From assembly GCA_030407315.1 (NCBI GenBank), contig JALQPE010002277.1:1-43558 (forward strand): a DNA stretch of 43,558 nt, written 5' to 3'. Under the pieces are notes generated by a model that saw only the letters and a program-made list of their open reading frames with translations, ran no database searches and had not been told where the DNA came from. The translations under genes and the position numbers were made by a program. Below, piece by piece: positions 39,243-43,558 of the stretch; the first letter of the stretch is position 1; each line of letters begins with the position of its first letter. Source of the stretch: Asparagopsis taxiformis (taxonomy: Eukaryota > Rhodophyta > Florideophyceae > Bonnemaisoniales > Bonnemaisoniaceae).

Positions 39243-39901
39243 CAACTGATCTTGTTCATCAATGTTGACCATATCATCTGATTCCTCAGGGTGCAACTGA
39301 TCTTGTTATCAATTTCAGGTGCTTTTCGCTATCAGAAGCAGAACCTAGTTCCGAATCAGGAGATTCAACTGGTTGAGAGGCAGACGCACCAATAAGCTTC
39401 ATTTTCGTTTTCCACTGCATATCAATTCAAAATTGGAATGTTTGTTCAGAAATTTTGTAGCAAACTCTCCTTCCACCGTAACGGTACGTTTCAAACTCTT
39501 GCACAAACAAAGATTGTAAGAAATGGCGTCGATCTTTCTGGTTCATATGTGCAACTTCTTCATATCATCACATAGCTGATCTCGGTCAACCTTTTGGAAG
39601 CATTTTAGCTTACAGCAATGCTTGTAGTAAGTTTCTTGATTTGAGAAGGAGCTGAGAGCCTTTGGCATTCGATAGTCTTCTTCGTTTGTGAAATTGTGAG
39701 AGATACTGACCTCTTCGCTTGACTTGGGAGTGGAACAGTTTCTAGGGAACGCTCATCTTGAATAACGGGCGATGTATCCTTGCTTGATCCAGCGCGTAGG
39801 GATTTTTGCGCTTGGACGGGTACCTTAGTCGCCGAGCTCTTCTTGAGCGACCCGCGCGGTACCTTTCTCGCTGTTGTTGGGCGACCAGACCTCGTACGCA
39901 T
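39243..39901 (-). pseudogene. 5' part of the host gene interrupted by element C
   Basis: An ATG at 39901 (MRTRSGRPTTARKVPRGSL) begins a basic, Lys/Ser/Thr-rich region that stays open to 39605. Further minus-strand coding-like pieces follow: NQKDRRHFLQSLFVQEFE, RRVCYKISEQTFQF (then TGA), and MQWKTKMKLIGASASQPVES leading into acidic PDSELGSASDSEKH. Last come EESDDMVN-type repeats running into the C insertion at 39243. Possible short introns (GTCAGT near 39709, GTAAGC near 39612) and/or frameshifts separate the pieces. Together with 32371-32672 this forms one disrupted gene. The family is not recognised; the basic start and acidic repeats suggest a nuclear protein, but that is a guess. Confidence 0.5.
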
Positions 39902-41311
39902 TTTGAAACGAAGTCGTTTATGGTACTATACAACGTTGTATGGCAAATATCAAATACTGGTTTTGACAACCAACTCTTATATTCACGCTAGGTGCTGGAA
40001 CCAGAACAATATCCTGAATACGAAATAAAGATAAAGTATTCAAACTCAGAAACAATTCAAAGAAATTTTCATTGATTCAATATTTCAGATATTATTTAGG
40101 TTCTGCTGCTTCCAACGGTAAGCAGTACAATAAGAAGCTAGTCCATATGGCGAACTCCCAGTGGTGTTCAGTATGGAATTCCGAATTCAAAGTAGGTCTA
40201 CTTATCTGACTGCAACATACACCGCTAGGGAAATGTGAGCAGTGTGAGGAGTAGGGTTGCCATTGTCTTCACCAGTTGTAAAATGGATGCATGAAAGATG
40301 TACTAACTATAACTAAGCTCTTCGAGGTGACGGTGGAAACTCAAATTGAAGCAGATTGAACCTATCGACTAATATTGATATCAGACGGATAGGTTTCTAC
40401 AGCTGTGAAATAGGAATAGAGCAGAAATAGTTCTGAATATTACCATTTTGTAGTTGGATTACTAAAAATACATTTGATATGAAGCATTATCATGAGAACA
40501 CTTGTCGTTCAGGTCACCTTTCAAAATCCATTACCGGTTTCAGTGATTCATTTTAGCCACATGTGTTGAGAAAGGATCTCTAGATACGTCTGCAGTCAGA
40601 TGTATAGTCCAATATTGATATTCAACGCTGACTGGCTAGCCAGACCGAAGAGTGGAGTGATGGCCTTGACTACAAGATGGAGCTGGCTTGTCATACATTC
40701 GCTCAGCTTCGTGTGGCGCTGAAGTGCTGTTTGCTTCTCCCTTTCGGTATCGAACCCTGAGCCAGCAGAGTTCATTTCATTTCTACTTCACATATTCAGC
40801 AAGTGGTGCAATTAGACGTCCTGCACCGCAAATTTTTCCAGTTTGCAATAATACACTGCATGTAAGTCTCTGGAATACCATCCTTGCAGAGTTGACACTC
40901 AGTCCTGTTACTATAGTGAAGAGATGTTATTGTACTGAGAGTCTATAACTTTAACGGATCAGGGAGCGTAGCAATAAACTATTCAGGAACTTTATTCCGT
41001 TTATATCATCGTGGAGTCCGACGTCGGCGCTTCGTTGCTTATTATCCAAACATCTGGTAGGACAATTTGTGTTCCACTCTATGCATATACACCCTCCCAC
41101 AATTCTTGCTTGGAAACGGCTATCACAGATATGTCCAGCTCTTTTTTCAAACAAAAGAATATTTCCGGTACACAAGATGCTCATTCCACACCACGAGACA
41201 CATCCATCATGGCGCTTTTCGCGGATGTATGGAGGGTTCCCCTAACATGCGAGTAGATCCACGTTCTTGTGTCCCTCTAACTCTGTTCGACAGATTTCAA
41301 GATCTGGTGTT
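39902..41311. other. Intergenic, no gene recognised
   Basis: AT-rich sequence upstream of the minus-strand host gene and the plus-strand ParB-like gene. Short palindromes are present at 39928-39941 (ATACAACGTTGTAT) and 40632-40643 (CTGGCTAGCCAG). The palindrome at 39928 lies 27 bp upstream of the ATG at 39901 and could be a promoter element. Short open frames between 40688 and 41310 lack coding character. Confidence 0.5.
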
Positions 41312-42505
41312 ATGAGATTGAAGGCAATTTTCAACGGTTCTAGCTTCGATCGGGACACGAGAAATGGTCGAGTAGATAACGACAGATACGGTCAAGGTTT
41401 CATTGCTGGTTCCGATAACGGGATCGTAGTCGAACTCACTGGTGGTCTGAAACGCCACGTAGTAGACTTCTTCCGATCTATGAAAGGATCCGATGGAAAA
41501 CCTCTTTCCGAGTCTCAGGCAGTCGAAAAAGCAGAAGGTCGTTCTGTTTGGTATGGTGTAGTAGATGGGATGCATAGACTCACCGCAATTCTGGAGCTGA
41601 TGGATGAGAGCCCAGATGTATGGGAGTCATTTCTCTGGCCCGTTACTATTCTGATAGGCGGTCATTGCTTACAAGTTTTGAAACAGTTGGGACGGCATCA
41701 AAACAGGAAGCACGATGCATCCTTTTTCATCGAGTCCACGTTGTACGATACGCTAATTGGTCTTCGCGAAGAATCAGATCGGTTAAGGACGATGTCGAAC
41801 GGGAAGCAACCAACTGCAAAGCAAATTGCCTCTGCATATGATGGATGCACACATCTCAAAGATAACACTATGAGACAAAACAGCTACTACGGCTGTTCGA
41901 GTACACTAAAAGTCATTCATGAAATGGTAAGATAATGAACTCGGAACATCCAGAGCTTGCGGAACCCCTCTCATCAGGAGAGAAAATGGTGACTCCGTGT
42001 CTGCAATGCACACAGTTGACTGTCGGGTGTTCCGTAAGTTCATTAACATTACATCGATCAAGTCAGCTACCAAGTTTATGAACGCTACGGGGCCGGACGC
42101 AGAACAAAATCAGATCAACACACTGTATCGCCTCAGAGAAATTTCGAGGTCGAATAAGTTAAAGCAGCATCCTACAAAGCCACAGTAGAGCAATTCGAAA
42201 GCGCTTGTCATGCTTTGAGGGAGGCTAGGAAGTTCGAGTCCCTCATCGAGGAGGAAACATGGCCCTCTGTCATGGAAGCAATCAAGAATAACCTTCTTAG
42301 ATCGACTAAGTTCGATACAGAAGTTGTGCTAACTCTCTGGTAACGACACAGAGAAATTCTTGAAACGCTCTTGAAGCAATACCGAAAAGTCTGTCCAGAG
42401 GCAGCACCAATGAAGGAAAAGAAATACATTGAGCAAAATAGGAGCATTTCAGAGTATGATTCTGTTCAAGTGATGGTGATCTTTCAGAGTGTGCCTTACC
42501 AATGA
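41312..42505 (+). pseudogene. ParB/sulfiredoxin-like domain gene, broken
   Basis: The ATG at 41312 (MRLKAIFNGSSFDRDTRNGR) opens a frame to 41935. It contains SVWYGVVDGMHRLTAILELM (from about residue 83), resembling the VVDGxHRLxA core of ParB/sulfiredoxin-fold proteins, which bind or cut DNA or use ATP. KQPTAKQIASAYDG and a Tyr/Cys-rich segment follow. The stop at 41933 sits in GTAAGATAA, so a splice donor (ATG/GTAAGA) is possible. Coding texture resumes as ENGDSVSAMHTVDCRVF and NATGPDAEQNQINTLYRLRE (to 42188), shifts frame to TVEQFESACHALREARKFES, meets TAA at 42341-42343, and continues as EILETLLKQYRKVCPEAAP until TGA at 42503. It may be an intron-containing gene with errors or a decayed copy. 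The domain call rests on one motif. Confidence 0.45.
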
Positions 42506-42639
42506 GAATGATGGAGGTGAAGAACAAATAATAGAAAAGGGTGAAGTCAGCGCAGAAACTGTCGCTAGGTCTGAACAAGAGCATAATGAAGTTGTTAAGC
42601 CTTCCGAGAGCAAAACTTCACTACTGTGTCTGAAATCGG

Positions 42640-43558
42640 GCTGGGGCAGTACTGTACGGCAGTAAAATTTACTGCCTGAGGCAGTAAATTAGTACTGTAA
42701 AATATAAATTAATGCCCTACTTGCCGGCAGTACAGTGCACTGCCCGGAGGCAGTGGCATGTGCTGCCGACGGCAGTAGTAAAGTACTGCCTGGATGTATG
42801 ACGTGAGGCAGTGGTGGAGGCAGTGATAGTTGCTGGATTTAGATTGTCTTTCTGGCAGGATTGGTGCTACATTGGCCTGTAAAATAAAGTAGTATATTGT
42901 GCTGACTTGGGCAGCACGGGGAGGGAGTAAAATATGCTGTCCAGGAATATGGCCCACGGCAGTACTATTGGTGGCGTGGGATGCACCGTGTGGCAGTAAG
43001 AAGCTAGTGTTTCCGGCAGCGTGCTGTGCTGGCTGCGGGCCGAATGACGGCAGCACATTTTGCTATATTTAGGTAGTGCCCCGATGTACTGGTATGATAC
43101 TGCCTGCAAGTCATGGCAGAGGCAGAGAAATGTACTGTATTCTATTATTGGACAAAGCAGTAATTTCTGCTGCTGTGTGGTGCTGCTTTTTTTTGTACTT
43201 ACAGGTAGTGACAAGTCTATGTTCTGGCAGTAGAGTAATGCAGTGGAATATGATGACAGCAGACATGCTTCGAGGCTGTGTTATCTACTGCCTGTGGAAG
43301 CGAGTGGGGACAGTAAATATGATGTCTGACGACATGTGTGAAGCAATGAAATGAGGTGCTGATAGTCTCTGGGAAAAGCTGCCTGGTAGTACTGCTTTAT
43401 GATACGAAAAGTGCTACCGTACCGTGCTACTTGCCGTGGTGGAAAGTGCTGCCGTGCTCTACTACTTGCGTATGTGTAAATCACTGCCACGCTGTACTGC
43501 TCCAGGATATGTGAATTGCTGCCCCACAGCACTACAAAAAGTAGTAGATTTGATGTGT
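42640..43558. repeat. Degenerate GCAGT/ACTGC-rich array
   Basis: By hand I count about 21 GCAGT or ACTGC pentamers in about 900 bp, where fewer than two would be expected by chance. Many extend to GGCAGTA or TACTGCC, in both orientations and at irregular spacing (for example 42644-42687 and 42724-42790). No constant unit length, so it is not a simple satellite. No convincing gene overlaps it. It continues beyond the window. Confidence 0.65.

Noticed and set aside
40688..40948. 86-codon plus-strand frame
   Set aside because: No family resemblance, no neighbouring coding texture, and an AT-rich intergenic composition.
42306..43532. Several open frames at the right end
   Set aside because: Those before 42505 are antisense to the ParB-like coding pieces; the others are translations of the GCAGT-rich array, open in several frames at once.

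Overview
This is a nuclear segment from a retrotransposon-rich eukaryote. It holds Ty3/gypsy and Ty1/copia elements, spliceosomal-type splice signals, and fragments of conserved eukaryotic genes (an inositol polyphosphate kinase, the rRNA-processing protein PWP2, and trehalose-phosphate-synthase and galactosyltransferase pieces). A starch-binding-like module next to a trehalose-6-phosphate synthase module is an arrangement I associate with stramenopiles and red algae. That is a weak inference; a fungus or another protist cannot be excluded. Nothing looks bacterial.

Layout. (1) 1-89: edge of a copia-type LTR. (2) 90-14362: GC-rich remains of two Ty3/gypsy elements in mirror orientation. The left one keeps only a plus-strand chromodomain tail (90-972). 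The right one has a complete minus-strand protease-RT-RNaseH-integrase-chromodomain polyprotein (10039-14199). Each is faced tail-to-tail by a large ORF on the opposite strand (1278-3833 minus; 5046-8001 plus). The two opposing ORFs resemble each other, which suggests a gypsy family with an antisense gene downstream of pol. (3) 14363-26690: copia element A (minus), split by copia element B (plus, 19831-26365, 5-bp duplication GGTTG). (4) 27516-32170: host gene fragments with odd joins: an IPK-family gene, a CBM20-like/TPS/galactosyltransferase composite, and a PWP2 relic lacking its central WD repeats. (5) 32371-39901: a minus-strand host gene of unknown family, interrupted within coding sequence by copia element C (32708-39242, duplication CAACT). 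(6) 41312-42505: a broken ParB/sulfiredoxin-like gene. (7) 42640-43558: a stretch very rich in GCAGT/ACTGC.

The copia family is the best-supported novelty. A, B and C each carry an extra ORF between leader and gag-pol, encoding a protein of about 140 residues with two U1/JAZ-type C2H2 zinc fingers. It has no in-frame ATG in the genomic DNA. In all three copies a conserved 96-97 bp intron ends exactly at the ORF, and splicing would create the ATG from the last exon-1 base (A) plus TG. A second conserved 3' splice-like site and a stem-loop 41 nt before the gag-pol ATG suggest that splicing chooses between zinc-finger and gag-pol messages. Reverse transcription is probably primed by the middle of initiator tRNA-Met, as in Drosophila copia and Ty5. 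The leader also holds a 23-bp minisatellite and an antisense tRNA-like sequence with Pol III A- and B-box motifs; element B landed inside the copy of it in element A.

B and C are nearly identical and therefore young. B has one nonsense change in gag-pol, and C has three 1-2 nt deletions. Some small indels in the window may be assembly errors, so 'broken' calls resting on single frameshifts are tentative.
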